Source: Hyalella azteca (Eukaryota > Arthropoda > Malacostraca > Amphipoda > Hyalellidae). Taken from it: a DNA stretch of 64,000 nucleotides. This document shows, in pieces, positions 1 to 12,900 of the stretch. The notes beneath the pieces were generated by a model. The model had not been told where the DNA came from and did no database searches. It was given only the letters and a program-made list of their open reading frames with translations. The DNA is taken from NCBI RefSeq assembly GCF_000764305.2, contig NW_025936638.1, positions 31,836-95,835 of the forward strand, given 5' to 3'. The translations under genes were made by a program, and so were the position numbers. Numbering within the stretch: the stretch's first letter is position 1; the number at the start of each line of letters is the position of its first letter.

Positions 1-120
1 TCCGCAGGCTCCAGTTGCTTCCACTTTCAGTCCATCATCATCACTGACAAGTCTCTGCAAGCTGCCACTAGACTCCTGTGTTTGGTATTTTTTCTATCCA
101 AGACAAGACAAGCCTGAAAA

Positions 121-330
121 ACATCTACATTTAATTTTAAGGCCGCAACCAGAAGTTTCCTGCAATTTCAGGAACTGCAAGATTTCTGCCAGATGAATTA
201 CCTCCTATCTAATTAATAACAAAAGTGCATCATTGGGCAGCAAGATTCCAATTGTGTTAAAAAATGTTCAAATTGGAGCCGCAAGATTTCAGAAACAAGT
301 AGGAAAATTCTAATCCTAAGACAAGATGAG
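121..330 (+). repeat. LINE fragment (family also at 20.7 kb and 33.9 kb)
   Basis: Read on the reverse strand, this stretch matches segments near 33930-34035 and 20735-20965. Shared blocks include TTTCTGAAATCTTG and GATAGGAGGTAATTCATCT. At 33.3-34.0 kb the same sequence adjoins a decayed reverse transcriptase, so this is probably another non-LTR retrotransposon fragment, here in the opposite orientation. No intact reading frame is seen. Confidence 0.45.
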
Positions 331-470
331 ACAACAGGCTCTGTCCTGGTTTGCAATAAAAACCAGGACAATTTTCAGGCCTTCGTAACTTTGTAAGAAT
401 TCTGAGATGATACCAAGTTCAGACGAGACGTCCTGGTTAAAATAGGGAGCTTCAAATTTCCCAGAATATA

Positions 471-1445
471 TACCGTAAAATGGGGTAACTTAGACCACTT
501 TTTTTTATAAATGATGCCATTTTTTTTAATAGCTAAATTAAACTTGAATTGAAACATGCAAAATACAGGTCTATACTCTAGCTTTACTCACCATAAATTG
601 CTGGCTCCTGCCTCTCATAGTCTTTATGTAATTTAAAAAAAAGTGATGGTCTTTGTTACCCCAGCTCATGGGGTATCTTAGACCGGATGGTAAAATCAAT
701 TATATTTTTGGGTAAAATAACTCCAAATAACTCCAGGTTTTGGTGCATTGTAGTATAACTCTTCTAGTTACATATGCAAATGACAAACTTGAGGAAAGTG
801 TCATAGTTTGCAAATGGGGGGGCACTGCCCCATAATGGGGGAAATGTGACTACCTAATGGCAGCCCTGACGGGGTAAAATTGACTGGCTTGGAAATTAAG
901 TTAAAATTACCATATATAAGACTCTGTAGAGTCTGAAAAATAAAGAAAAAACATAAATAGGCTGTCAAACATAAAATATGTTATATATGGTAATTTTATA
1001 TTAACTTCCAAGCCGGTCTATGTTACCCCATCAGAGCTGACATTAGGTGGTCTAAGTTCTCCCATTTGGGGGTGGCACTACCGATTTGCAAACTATGACA
1101 CTTTCCTAAAATTTGTCTTTAGCATATGTAACTAGAAGAGTTCTTCTACAATGCATCAAAACCTGGAGTTATTTAACCAAAAAATAAAAAAATTGGAGGG
1201 GGTACTCCAACAGGCTTTTAATAATAGCTCTTTTTTGTGGGTCACATTATTAATTTTCTAACCTATTAGATATGCAAACTTTTTAAATCTTTCTATTGTG
1301 TTACATAGCCTCAGTATTAGGCCTTTGATGGCCATTGACAAAATTTTTCTATGTCAAACCGTTTTTGAGTTTTGAGGGTTTTTGTTAAAAAAAACAAAAG
1401 TGGTCAAAGTTACCCTGCTGGTCAAAGTAGCCCCATTTTTCGGTA
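471..1445. mobile_element. Palindromic foldback / MITE-like element
   Basis: The ends are inverted repeats: TACCGTAAAATGGGGTAAC on the left, and the complement of TACCGAAAAATGGGGCTAC on the right. Inside, two arms of about 220 bp (roughly 712-925 and 968-1190) are imperfect reverse complements. They share blocks such as AACTCCAGGTTTTGGTGCAT, CTTCTAGTTACATATGC and TATATATGGTAATTTTA. There is no credible coding sequence, so it looks like a non-autonomous element able to fold into a long hairpin. No clear target-site duplication was found. Confidence 0.7.
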
Positions 1446-2775
1446 TTTGTATTGGCCATAGACTGTAGTGATTGTGTAGTCATTCTATTTTTAGGGGACT
1501 ATGCACTGGTCACTGGATGGAGAAATGATAATCAACAGTGGTCAGTGCCCAGTGGATATCATTCAGAATATATGTAAATTTATATATGTATTCACAATTT
1601 GTAGGACATGCATGCAATGTGCATGTTGACTTAATGCACTGGCATAAATACATTATACTGAAATACTGAAGGGATCAGCTCAAAATTTGGAATATAAGTA
1701 GATATTATCAATGCACTGCGATAACTACAAATTTTTACATTACATTGTTTTCAATTGAAAAACATTTTTAGTCAACCAAACTATTCATAACTCACGGAAT
1801 TAACAACACTTCAGTGTTTCAGTTGCCTGAAAAATTTTTTCGTTTTAATTGAAAATGATGTAGTGTAAAAATCTGTAATTATTTCTATCCCAGGGCATTG
1901 ATAATAGGTGGTGAAGATAATCTAGAATGGCATCACTGAGATCCACATGCAGTCAGTAAATATTGCAACATCAGAATAGTGGCAGCCTCTCACAAGCTCA
2001 GTGTAAACCATGACATAGCGGTGGGAGGTGTAACGTGGTAGGCATTCCGATTCATTTTGTTACATAAACATGAGAATATATTACCTGATAAGAATTCCAT
2101 GCTGCTCTGTAGGCTTAAGCCCTACCATCATCAGGAGTCAGGATTTTTTACAGTGTGGAATTTAGAGGAGTATTAAATTAACTTTAAGACATAGCATATT
2201 GGAAAGGCCATCACACAACCAATCACAGTCTGGAGAGGATGACGCCTCAACCAATCACAGCTGGAAAGAGGCACGTATCTGCCCTAAAATGACAGAAACT
2301 TTATGCGTGAACCTAGAGTTACAGCCTGGTCAGGAAGATGTAGGTTTTTGGAGGAAGTTATGATGATTAGGTATCCAATTAAGAAGCATATAAATATATT
2401 GCTTATTGTCCTATATACCTATATTTTCAGTTCAGTTTGAAGAAAATATTAGGAAACTGCAAAAAAAAATTTTTGGGATGCCATAATACATTTTCAGCCA
2501 TAATTCTATATGCAGGAAGAAAAAGAACTGATATCATCTAAAAATATCTAATCTTATTTGCTCCATACTTTAGCAATGATGTCAAAATATTTAAATAATT
2601 TTAAATGGAAGCATTCCTTGTAATTGATTTTTTTGTTTTACTTAATATTGCTTGTACCAATGGTCAATTGTTTTTCCTAATTCTTAACTTTGATGGAATA
2701 TTTTAATGGGAATTACAACCTAGAAAATGTATATTATAGGTTTTAAATAAATATTAATCTAAATTTGTATAACAG
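1446..2775. other. Non-coding stretch upstream of Bx42; first exon unresolved
   Basis: AT-rich DNA without a supported gene. It should contain the promoter and the missing first coding exon of Bx42 (about five residues ending in two bases of a codon), but no single ATG-to-GT candidate stands out. The motif CACAATTTGTAGGACATG near 1590 recurs inverted near 60330, so part of it is a dispersed repeat. Confidence 0.4.
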
Positions 2776-5700
2776 TATCTTGCCACCTGTGAGTGGCCAT
2801 GTGTGGGACCGGGAAGCTGAGGATGACAGAAGACGACTCCAGCGCCAACTGCAGCAAATGGCGCTCGTCTCAACAGCCCGGTCTGCTCCTCCATATTTAC
2901 ATAGAAAGGGATGGGTTCCTCGGGTTCAAGAGGTACTAACCAATTTCTTACTTAAACTAAATTTAAACTTGGGTAAATTTGCAAAAACATTTAAATCCTT
3001 TGTAAAATCACATTATAAGGCTTAAGTTTACAATGTTCACTCCAAATGTTTGTGGATATAATTATTTAGTCATCTGTTGTCATATAAATGGGATCTTATG
3101 TGCCCATTGGACAGATTATTCAGATATACTACCTGAGATATATCTAATATACCGGTATTCATGTTTTGTCCAGGACTTTGGTGATGGAGGTGCGTATCCA
3201 GAGTGCCCTGTAGCTCAATACCCTCTCAACATGGGTAAGAAAGATGACAATGAAGGAGGGAAGACGAGCACAGCTCTTGCAGTACAGCTCGACTCTCAGG
3301 GAAAAGTCAAGTATGACTTGCTGGCTCGACAAGGACACGCTAAAGACAAGGTAAGCATGGAAACTTTTTTCCACGACTTACTCATGGGCCCAGAGTGTAC
3401 AAAATATGAAATTTGTAGTGATTAATTTAATTTATTATTATAAATGTATCAATAAATATTAATAATATTAATTAATATATTGATAAACATTGAATTTTTT
3501 CCTGCCATGGACACAAAAGTATTAAAATAATTTAGTACTATTTCTGGATCTCTTCAGTAGCGACAGTTTTTGTTAAAGCCATAATTTTAAATCCTGATTT
3601 TACAGAAATTAGCAAAAAATTAGCTGTAAAAATTCTTTCTCATCAGATGATTTACTTTCTTCTTATTGTTGGAACAGATAATATACAGCAAGCTGACAGA
3701 TCTGCTGCCATCAGCTGTGACAAGCGAAGATGATCCTGAAATTCAGAAGCCTGAGCAGGACACCATTGATGACATCACAGAGAAGACCAGACTAGCGCTA
3801 GAGAAGCTCACTCAAGGAAAAATTGCAGCTGCTATGCCTGTCAGGTAATGCCATCACTGAACAAGGCTATTGATACCAAAACTGTACCCTTGATGTACAA
3901 TTGTAACTGCAGTGTAATTTTATAGCAATAACATTGAATTTTCTAAAAAGTTCAAACATCAAAATTTTGCCTTAGCTTGAATTGGTGCCTTTAATTTTTT
4001 TTACCTTTTCTCCATTCTAGAATTAGTGAAAAGTTGCCTTTGTCATACTAATTTCCATTGCTTTGTGATGTTTTTGATCTTGTTTATTATGTTCTGGTTG
4101 TGTCACATTAATGATGGCCATATCATGAGGCAGATGTGCTGAGAAGCAGGCGCCTGCACAGTACATCAGATACACGCCAGGGCAGCAGGGCTCTGCCTTC
4201 AACTCGGGAGCGCAGCAGCGCGTCATCAGAATGGTTGAGATGCAGAAAGACCCAATGGAGCCTCCAAAATTCAAGCAAGTCTTTGAACATGAATAATTTG
4301 TGATAAAATTATTAATGGTAAATGAATTTTTACATTTAAAAATTAACATTGAAGAAATTTTTAACACTGGTTATTTATGATTCATTCTGATAATGATGAA
4401 ATAGTGCCTATTAGATTGAATTAAAAATTGAAAAATGAATGTTGTTTATAGTAACTTCAATTTCAAAGTATGCAATACTAAATATTTTGCACTCAACCTT
4501 GACTATTTTTTTTTACTGACGTATGTTTTTGAGCATATAAATCAATTTCACTGCAGCATAACTAAACATTTACTATTTTTCACGACAGCATCAGCAAAAA
4601 GGTTCCGCGAGGTCCCCCATCTCCACCGGCACCTGTCATGCACTCGCCAACAAGAAAAGTAATATCTCATCTTATGCACTTAAGTGTTTATCTTGAATAA
4701 ATGATATCTTGAAGCCTGGGAATGTTTTTGGTGCTAGTTTGTTTTCATTTTCTGTAGCTGCTCAAATAGTATTGAATTTCAAACAAGGTTGTTAATGTGG
4801 GATTTTCTTTTCTTAAATCTTAGGTACCAAATCTAGGCACTAAACTAAATTCAGTCATTTGACAAACTCTGTCTGCTAATTAAAATTCAGGTTGAGCTTC
4901 ACGCAGATCAAAAGTTTATCTGAACTTCAGCATAATATTACTTTCTCAATCAAAATATCATGTAATGGCTATCTTGAAAGAATTAGGCCTTACATTTCCA
5001 TGTTTAAACCTAAGCTCATATTTTTTGCGTCAAATTAGTAATATTTTGAACATATTTTCGCTGCAGGTGACTGTAAAAGAACAACAAGAGTGGCGCATCC
5101 CTCCATCCGTGAGTAACTGGAAGAATCCCAAAGGCTACACTCTACCTCTGGACAAGCGTCTCGCCGCTGACGGCCGCGGCCTGCAGTCTGTGCACATCAA
5201 TGAGAAGTTCGCCAAGCTTGCAGAGGCGCTTTACATCGCTGACAGAAAAGCTCGCGAACAGGTCAGCAAACCGCTGCGTGTTCAATTGGACAGAGATTAT
5301 GATTACATTACTCAATGGATTATTCATATTCAATGGATTCATACAATGATTACATTACTCAGTGTAATGGATTAATCAAGGCGTTTAGTACAACGAGCAA
5401 TTGCAATGAAAGATCTTTTTGGTATTGATGAGGCTCGTACTTGACTGTTGTAACAATGCCGTTACACAAGTTTTTCCATTTGTTTCATTTGGCTTTGATT
5501 TCCAACTGTGATTATTTGAGGTTTATTGAAAACATTTTTGAGTCAAAAAAATATTTCGAGATTCTTGTGCTGGTAGCCCTACGCAAGTGTTTGTTGAGTG
5601 TGCAAGTCTCTTCAATTAAAACGGTGAATTCTCTGTATTGTTTGTATGCAATGCTTCAGGGAATCGAATTGATGTATGCCTTCTTTCCTGAAATTATTTC

Positions 5701-8700
5701 GGCATTTGAATTCCTATTAGAATTATATTTTCTATGAGTCTCTTGTTACTGAGAATTTTTTTTTAAGTCTCACTGATATGATGGTTCCACATGCAATTGT
5801 TGAAAAAGTCACAAAAATGTCTAGACTTAAGTTCAATGTGAGCAGGACTTGACGAATTTTCATACATGGTTTGCAGGTAGAGATGAGGTCGCAGCTGGAG
5901 AAGATGGCGGCGCAGAAGGAGAAGGTGCGCAAGGAAGAGTCCCTTAAGATGCTGGCCAAGAAGGCGCGCGAGGAGCAATCTGGGCTGCGGCCCCTGCCTT
6001 CAGGCGACGGCGAGGAGGCTGAGCGAGATCGGCTCAGGGCGGAGCGGGCCAGGTGTGTGTCCTCGAACTGCGGTGTTATTGACCTTATGATGAGTTCGGG
6101 ACTTCCTAGTCCCCGGTCACGCTGATGCGCCGCCTTCGCGCATGCTTCTTGCTTTCATTGCGGAAGCTTCGGATGTATTTTTATGATTTAACTTAAAAAA
6201 TAATTTTCATTATCAGCCTTAAAATGTTGGTTAGGGCTAGCTATTTTCTCAAATTGCTGATTTTTCATTGACATGCAGACGAGAAAGTATTTGTGAACTA
6301 AACATTTCCTGTAAATATTAATATTACTTCTCTTCTGCAATTTTGGCGTATATTTCCCATTCATAATTTTTTATGCATTTCTCTCACTTTAAAGTGGGTT
6401 TTCTACCAACCATTAACAGTAACTATCACATATATGTAAGTTAAAATAGTCCATGTGTCGTGATACAGATTACCTTTCAGGCATAATATATACAGATATT
6501 CTTATTAGGCATGTTAACATTACACAACATGTTTGGTATCGTAGGACGATTTTTTTCTCTCAATTAATCGTTTTTACTGTCTCTATTCTTCACGTGTTGA
6601 ATGTTCTGCTCATGGATTCCTTCCTACCATAAATTTTCCGTTTGCAGTGTTTGCACATATTTGCCATAGTATTTCGTGACCTGGGGCCATACTTTCAAAA
6701 CTCGCTAAATGAACGTAAGTACCTACGCTCCATTTTCTTGTCTACGATTGGTGGAGATCCTAAGTTTATCAGCCAATCATTGACGGCCTTTCGAGCGGCA
6801 GCCAATGATTGGCTGATGAACTTACGATCTCTTAATTTTTTTTTTAAGTATGGCCCCTTGTTTCTTGGTACTTCTACACCCAAGAAACACCGCGCGTGTA
6901 AAGACGCTCAATGAGCACAGTTTAACACGTTGAATGTGATTCTTGAAACTGCCGACTGCCCGTTGGTGCTATTGTGTTTGGGTTCCAATTGAACATTCAA
7001 ATTAAAAATCGAAATATGATTTTTCTGGTATTCAACTACAATAATTGATTACATTTTATATTATTTCAAACTATATATTTTTTACCAACACAATGTACTA
7101 AGAATGGCAGTCATACAAAATGTCTTCTTTTGAAAATTCATTAAATTTCATAAACGACCCGCCCGTGGGTCGTTTCGCGGCAGATGGAAATTAGGAACGA
7201 CTCAACGGAGGGTCGTATCGCACTCAACGTAGTAAATTACAAGATTATTAGCGTATTTTGTTCTAATATTTCATCTTATTGGTCAAATTACAAGATCATT
7301 AGCGTATTTTGTTCTAATATTTCACCTTATTGGTCAAATTACAAGATCATTAGCGTATTTTGTTCTAATATTTCACCTTATTGGTCAAATTACAAGATCA
7401 TTAGCGTATTTTGTTCCAATATTCCATCTTATTGGTCAAATTACAAGATCATTAGCGTATTCTGTTCCAATATTCCATCTTATTGGTCAAATTACAAGGT
7501 TATTTTCTTTTAATATTGCGTCTAACGGATGACCAGGGAGCGCAAGCGGGAGGCAGCCATGTCTGGCAACGACCGCAAGCTTGGCGGCGCTCGGGAACGC
7601 GACATCACTGAACAAATCGCCCTCGGACTGCCACAGAAAACTGCCAGTACGTGATTTGTGAACTTACTTTACTTTCATTGTTTTGGATTAGCATGAATAC
7701 TATTTTATTATTTTCTAAGTGTGAGGCTTCGTTAAAATATAATATCCAGTACCTTCTATGTAGCTATGTTATCATCCACTCTGTTCATAAGTCGTTGCGG
7801 ATTTTGATTGTTTTGCTTATTAATTATTCTAATTGATGCTTTTTTTGATAGTTTATAATCTTTGTTATACCATTTTATCTGCTTGTAGAAGTTTAAGACG
7901 ACCTGAATACATCAGCACGTTATATACGGCTGAATACGACCTATGGACAAAAATATTGAAACTTTATATCTTTGTCCAGTCTTAACTTGCTTGTCGAGTC
8001 TTTGTCAAGTTTAAACTTGTTGAAGTTTACTTGTTGCTTATATTCAAATTTCATGATGCCGCACGTTTCTCCGGTTGATTTACTGATTTGAAACGTATTG
8101 CTCAGGTGGTGGGGAGGCTCAATTCGACCAGCGTCTCTTCAACCAGTCTCGAGGAATGGACTCAGGCTTTGGGGACGACGAGGCGTACAGCGTTTACGAC
8201 AAGCCCTGGAGACAAGCAGGCAGTCTCGGCAACGCTCTCTACAGGCCTTCTGCTTCTGCAGCCGATACCTTTGGTGGCATGGATGAGCTCATGTCTACCA
8301 AGCGGTGAGCTTCATCATAATTTATAACCATATTTTATAGAGCAAGTTATTGTAGTGCATGTGGGGACAACGTTGATTAACTATGTCAGATAGTCTCAGA
8401 TTCTTATGCACCCGTCCGATTTTGAACTTTTGTACGGTATTACCTAATTAAAGGTAAGGCCTTGTTACTTAGAGCTCTTGTACACCTCCTGTAATGCAAA
8501 GATGGTCCAGGCTGCATCATTTACTGCAACGATTTAAAAAAAATCATTAAAATTTTTCTGAAAAAATCATGCCATTCAGTTGCAGTCCGCGCTTATCAAC
8601 ATGAAATATGTAGACTTTGTCAATCTTCGTGAAGTGAATTTTTGCTTATTCACTTCGCGATTTTTTTCTTTAAAAGTGTCACAGTCTAAATCATAAGCAT

Positions 8701-9131
8701 GGATTATGAATAATTAGCTTTATTTCCATATTGAACTTCAAAGTTTTAGATCGATCACGAGTTTATTTGCCAGCCCAGTCGATGTTAGAGTTAGTGCAAG
8801 TACTCAAGTTAAACTTTTCTACAGTACTGTTAGCTTTTAAGCTAATTTTGACTTTGACGTTCACCCGCTCTCACCAGAATGAACATCGGTGCATAAATAA
8901 ATATTGTCCGGGTTTTGCAGATTTGTGCCAGACCGCGGGTTCTCAGGGGCGGACAGCAGCGTGAGCAGGTCAGGCCCTGTGGAGTTCCAGGCGTCGGGTG
9001 AAGGCGACAAGGAAGAGGAGGATTTGTTCGGTGTCATTGGGCTGCTCTCAGAGGCTAAGAAAGCCAGTAAACGAGGCACTGATGCCGACGACAGATCAGA
9101 TAATAGAGATAAAAGGCGGAGGCGAGATTAA
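2776..9131 (+). CDS. Bx42: Bx42/SNW1 (SKIP) spliceosome and transcription co-regulator, 5' end incomplete
   Basis: Exons: 2776-2932, 3174-3350, 3678-3844, 4134-4274, 4589-4658, 5067-5261, 5877-6052, 7537-7646, 8106-8304, 8921-9131. All phases agree and give 533 residues, against about 536 in human SNW1; only the first few residues, in an unresolved upstream exon, are missing. Diagnostic stretches are KGWVPR, DFGDGGAYPE, the SNW signature SNWKNPKGYTLPLDKRLAAD, YIADRKARE, GMDSGFGDDEAYSVYDKPWR and the basic end DKRRRRD. SNW proteins join the catalytic spliceosome with the Prp19-related proteins and also act as nuclear co-regulators (Notch and nuclear receptors in animals). The intron after 4274 starts with GC. 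The intron 6053-7536 holds a MITE and a 51-bp tandem repeat. Identity is clear from direct motif comparison; exon edges are inferred from splice consensus and phase. Confidence 0.95.
6681..6859. mobile_element. Small palindromic MITE in Bx42 intron
   Basis: The ends GGGGCCATACTT (6683) and AAGTATGGCCCC (6846-6857) are perfect reverse complements. The interior is also nearly palindromic around CAGCCAATCATTGACGGC / GCAGCCAATGATTGGCTG, so the two strands read similar peptides. There is no transposase. It is probably a non-autonomous DNA transposon in the intron. Confidence 0.75.
7234..7505. repeat. 51-bp tandem repeat, five full copies plus a partial
   Basis: Copies of a 51-bp unit begin at 7234, 7285, 7336, 7387, 7438 and 7489 (the last partial). 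They are nearly identical, with AAATTACAAGATCATTAGCG at the start. Because 51 is a multiple of three, one frame stays open and spells a 17-residue repeat. It ends about 30 bp before the acceptor of the Bx42 exon at 7537, so I treat it as intronic. Confidence 0.9.
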
Positions 9132-9666
9132 TCTTCTCAATGTTTTCTCGTGGTAGCCTCGGCTATGTTTATGATTAGTCCGTTATTAATTATTATTGAC
9201 ATCAAAAAGCGGCACGTGTGTTCAGGTTAACGAAAACCTGTTAATAGCTTGAATAGAATGAACCTCTTAGTGTTTATTCCTATAAGAGGGAAATTTTTAC
9301 TTCAAGGAAGGATGTAACAGTATGTTGATGTAATAACGAGTTGTGTTTGTTAATATGTATAAAAAAAAATATTTGAAATTTTTTCAAAATTAGATTCTGT
9401 TTCATTGAGTCTTCTTGTGATAAATCTTATTAATTTTTGGTTCGACATCTAACGGTAACATTTTAATTCAGTGGATGGTAGTTTTCGTCACGCTGCAGTT
9501 AATTTTATAGATTTTTCGTACATGCTGAACTAGGATGCGCAAGGCTCAAATTTCTCTCATTTTTCGAGGTGAAATGTATTAAGGATGGGATGCAGTGGGG
9601 TTTTTGTGGTTAAACGAGGAAATAATTTTGTGATATTTTATTTGATTTGTTGTAATATAAAGCATA

Positions 9667-9672
9667 AATAAA
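9667..9672 (+). terminator. Candidate Bx42 polyadenylation signal (AATAAA)
   Basis: An AATAAA hexamer lies about 540 bp after the Bx42 stop codon. The complement of the same hexamer (TTTATT at 9637-9642) lies 355 bp after the Exo70 stop on the other strand. If both are used, the two convergent transcripts overlap slightly or nearly meet. Confidence 0.4.
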
Positions 9673-9997
9673 TAAGTTAGATAAGGTCACTTTGAGTAAA
9701 TAATAACTGTGAGCGAATTTTTACTAATCTCCATGATAAATGTACGAGGTAAAATTTTAAACATTCGACAACTGACAACCAAATGAATTAATTCAATTAA
9801 AACAGTCTTTTGTAAATATTCAATAGTTGAAAGAAAATTAACGATACTGTAACTGAGGTAATGCCAATGCTATTTGTAAAATATCGAGATATTCTCGCTG
9901 TCGTAATTGTTTCTCGCTCCCGCAGATGAAATAATGACACCTCCAGACTTGCACATAGGTTAATTGTCGCATTGAGCCGTGCTCTGCGGTTTCAAAA

Positions 9998-12900
9998 TTA
10001 GGCAGCCACGTCGAAAAACTTGTCCATGAGATTAGCCACTTCTGCTGGCGTGTATTTCACGTACTTCTCGGTGTTGCGGCTGAAGGGCACGCCGCTGTAC
10101 CTGCGCAACACGCACGATGATACGATACCTTGACTTGATTTTTTTACTAATTAACCGTTCCCGTGCACCTTCTATAAACTGATGCTAACTAAGGATACGC
10201 GGCCTTCAAATGAAAATAATATTGACGACGGGTTATCATTCGGTTTTCTGATATTATATGCAATTACCGGGGTTTTAGTTTCGAATTGTATTGACGGCAG
10301 TTAACAAATCCTTAGACCAAGATTTGAACGATACTTCTGTCAAGTGAAACTCGTGGCAAAATTGTGTGTAAAGTAATTCTTCCAACTTACCTGTCGTAGA
10401 AAGTTTGGTATTTAGGTAGAATGTACTCTTTGTTGTCGCGCTTGAGGCTCTCGCGCAATTGACGGTCAGGAATGCTGTAACTTCTCTGCACACGCTGCAT
10501 TTCCTCAATCTCTTTGTTGAAGCCCTGGAAGTTACAGACAAATTACTTTACAGTTCTTGACAATCGAATATCACCCAGCAGTATTGTTATTTCCGTTAAA
10601 GAAGAACGCGGTCATGACGATTTATTTGGAAGTGGAGAACGTGCTTGAACAATGAACATATTGTGAGGACAAAGTAACGCCACGAATGATCAACTCGAAT
10701 GATTAAGTTTACAAGCGTAGGATGTCTAGCATTGTTTAGATTCCTTCACGGCAGTAAAACTCACCGAGAATCTGTCCTTGAGTATCTGGCGATCTCGGTC
10801 TCTAATTTTTCCAGCAGTGAGTTGGGCGGCAGGCAGCTCTTCAGCTGGACACAGGTGGTGCAAAACTGCACTCCAACTATTCAAACATCGGTAAATTGAT
10901 TACTGTTGAGGTCGAACAAAAAGTTAGTTTCTACCAAGAGTAAATGTGTGGTTAACGGTTGTATGAATCATTTGTACATGAAAACGTCAATAATCCAAAA
11001 AATAAGATGCGCGTTCATGATGACAGATTCGTTGTCAAATGATTGACTACCGAATGCTGAAATTCTTCAAAGAATGGATAATAGTGAAGAATTGTACCCG
11101 AGTAGCTAACTTATTTTACAATAGGAGGGACTTGAGCTTGCACTCTCTTCCATTCAATTGTTAGAAAGATTGCAATATGCATGCTACTGAGACACATAAG
11201 TATTCACAATTTTGCCAAGACAAGATGAATTTATAAAATTAACGATGCTATTTGGTGCTCGTTTTCTGCCGAAGATTGGTGCTGCACAATATCATCATTA
11301 TTTATTTCCTCAAAATCCTCATGCGGCTGACGTCTTGTAACTCCGGTAACTATCACAACAAAAAATATAACTCAGTACTCACTGCAGTAAGTGACAGAGA
11401 GCGTATTTTCTCGTCGACGAAAACGTTAAGTCACGGACAGACGGACGGACAGACAGACGGACATGACGAGCACAATAGCTCATTTCTTCCATAAATGAGA
11501 AAATGCGCTAAAAACATCATACTGTCATGTAATTTAAAAATCAGTAACTCCGACCTCTGGGAGTAGAGCTTCTTCTGCTGAAGGATTTGGTCGCGGTAAT
11601 GTTGTTTGGCGTGGCTCTCGACGAGCTCGAGGGTCGCCATAAGGCCCGTACTCATCAGGGTGCTCAGCAGGTAATTGTAATTATTGAGACGGAAGACGGC
11701 GCGTAGAGTGACATCGCTGTAAGCCTCACTGCGCTGAACGATGGAGAGACCGAGGTTGCTCAGCACTCGTTCTGCTCACAGTAGAATTATGCTTAAGTAC
11801 TTTAGAATAGTCCAAGCGAAAGTAAATAATGAATCGTTGACGAGAGTGGATGTCAGAAAAACGGCAACGATTGTTCTGACGCTAACGGATGACGTCAGAA
11901 CAAAAATTGCACAACGATAAGGAAACTCTTAGCGTAAGAGAACATTGATGAGTATATTTTAGATTATTTTTCAACGCCGAATAACTCGGTATAAAACTGA
12001 AACACTATTGTTGACTTTTACATATTTCACATCTAGGTATTCGAAGAGGATATAATTTCAAGTATTTTATAATTTTTAGGCATTAAACTATACAGTATCC
12101 ATGGGTAATCCACTAAATAATACTCTGTTCTTAACATACCTAAATGAAAATTTTTCCCTTGTGCTCGCTTTTTTTTGCTAATGCTGAATCAATTTGAATT
12201 AACACCCCAAATCTCACTTTAAGAATAAAAGTTGCTTTGTAAACTCAAATTCGAGTCGCTTTTTGCAAAACGAATAGACGAAGTCTCAAACTCAACTCGA
12301 CAATTTAGGAACTAAAATCAATCTCTGTATGTGCCAAGTATGATTTTTGACAGAATGACTACTAAAACATTAAGTAAAAATAACGTTAAGGTAAATTCAG
12401 TCCCTACTAAGGTAAAGATAACAGATAATTTTAGAGGCAGACATCCTGTATTGGACTCACTGATGTAGGCAGCGAGGAGAGCCGAGCATTGCTCAAAGGA
12501 GAGCTGCTCACCAGGCCCTGGCACCTGCACGCTCGCTGTCGCGCGCAGCGACGCGTCTTCCAGCAGGATACAGCCCAGGGCGCTCGTGTATTCCTGCAGT
12601 GAACGTCAACAGTCAAACGCAAGACATGGAAGTTACCCCCCCACCTGCAGCTGCTGCACGAAGAACAGCGTATTACCCCCACCTGCAGCTGCTGCACGAA
12701 GAACAGCGTATTACCCCCACCTGCAGCTGCTGAGTGAGTCATGGGGCACCACCTGTCGTGGGGGCAGGGGGTGAGTCACGGGGCACCACCTGTCGTGGGG
12801 GCAGGGGGTGAGTCATGGGGCAACACCTGTCATGAGGGGCAGGAGATGAGTCATGGGGCACCACCTGTCGTGAGGGGCAGGGGGTGAGTCATGGGGCACC

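Noticed and set aside
6642..6914. Open frames on both strands with similar peptides
   Set aside because: They are the two strands of a palindromic MITE.
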